Source of the DNA: JBEGQX01 sp041180805
Lineage (GTDB): Bacteria; Planctomycetota; Planctomycetia; Gemmatales; Gemmataceae
Length of the DNA: 7,266 nt
Reading direction: 5' to 3'
NCBI GenBank assembly: GCA_041180805.1
Contig: JBEGQX010000226.1
Span: 1 to 7,266 of the forward strand
Shown here: positions 6,957-7,266 of the stretch, piece by piece
Numbering within the stretch: the first letter of the stretch is position 1
Layout of the letters: each line of letters begins with the position of its first letter
Position numbers and translations under genes: made by a program
Notes under the pieces: generated by a model
Told to the model about the DNA's origin: nothing
Seen by the model: the letters and a program-made list of their open reading frames with translations, nothing else
The model's database searches: none

Positions 6957-7266
6957 TCAAGCCTTGGATCTAATTAATGGCTGGAAGTTATGTCTTTCTC
7001 CCATGCCCCGCAAAGGATAATCCTTCCTCAACGGGAAGGCTGTAAACTCATCGGGCAATAGAATTCTGCGCAAATCAGGATGGCCATCAAATTCTATTCC
7101 GTACATATCGTACACTTCACGTTCCATCCAGTCACAACCCTTCCAAAGTTCAAATACAGAACCAATGGATGGATCAGGATCATCAAGATGGGTCTTCACA
7201 ATAATTCTGATGTTTTTTTCAGTATTCAAAAGAGAATACCAAACCCCATAACGATGAGGCTTGTTT
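6957..7266 (-). CDS. nuoC: NADH-quinone oxidoreductase subunit C, 3' part (runs off the window)
   Basis: This is the C-terminal ~102 residues of NuoC (30 kDa subunit), a peripheral-arm connecting subunit without cofactors that packs against NuoD. The open frame continues to the right edge without an in-window start. A TTG at 7227-7229 lies inside conserved sequence (RYGVWYSLLN precedes it) and is not the start. The family signature is nearly perfect: WMEREVYDMYGIEFDGHPDL, followed by RRILLPDEF and LRKDYPLRG. The gene ends with its own TGA at 6957-6959, so it is not fused to nuoD as in E. coli. The ending GERHNFQPLIRSKA is short and, as far as I recall, resembles planctomycete NuoC tails. The missing N-terminal part would be roughly 60-100 residues. 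Confidence 0.95.
   Translation of the reverse strand, partial: NKPHRYGVWYSLLNTEKNIRIIVKTHLDDPDPSIGSVFELWKGCDWMEREVYDMYGIEFDGHPDLRRILLPDEFTAFPLRKDYPLRGMGERHNFQPLIRSKA

Noticed and set aside
7227..7229. TTG that could be taken as the start of a 90-residue NuoC.
   Set aside because: The frame stays open to the window edge and the residues before it fit the NuoC family; the true start is outside the window.

Overview
The window is a stretch of a respiratory complex I operon (nuo, proton-pumping NADH:quinone oxidoreductase). All genes lie on the minus strand. Read in transcription order, from high to low coordinates, they are nuoC (3' part only), nuoD, nuoE, nuoF, nuoG, nuoH, nuoI and nuoJ (5' part only). 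This is the classical bacterial order, with nuoC and nuoD as separate genes. Neighbouring genes either overlap (4 bp at nuoD/nuoE, 11 bp at nuoH/nuoI) or are 17-27 bp apart. Each start except nuoC's, which is outside the window, has a purine-rich ribosome-binding site of varying strength. No gap is large enough for a terminator plus promoter, so the whole window reads as one polycistronic transcript. I see no RNA gene, mobile element, CRISPR array or credible plus-strand gene.

Together the genes encode most of an electron path. NuoE and NuoF form the NADH-oxidising tip (FMN, N3, N1a). NuoG carries N1b, N5, N4 and an intact N7-type cysteine set. NuoI carries N6a and N6b. NuoC and NuoD are the connecting and quinone-site subunits, and NuoH is the membrane subunit that completes the quinone chamber. 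NuoJ begins the membrane arm. NuoB (cluster N2), NuoA and NuoK-N would lie outside the window, presumably on either side.

The sequence is moderately AT-rich bacterial DNA. Several features point to Planctomycetes or a close PVC-group relative: a short NuoG of 542 residues, a long NuoH with an insertion, the NuoD motif with Thr-Thr after the quinone-site His, and a NuoJ that begins with an extra hydrophobic hairpin. That placement comes from remembered family patterns, not a search, and is tentative.

This is a conserved housekeeping locus and I do not see an undescribed system in it. The points worth a second look are lineage-type elaborations: the NuoH insertion and extra C-terminal helix, the NuoJ N-terminal hairpin, the reduced NuoG that keeps N7, and substitutions at normally invariant glycines in NuoF and in the NuoD quinone-site loop.
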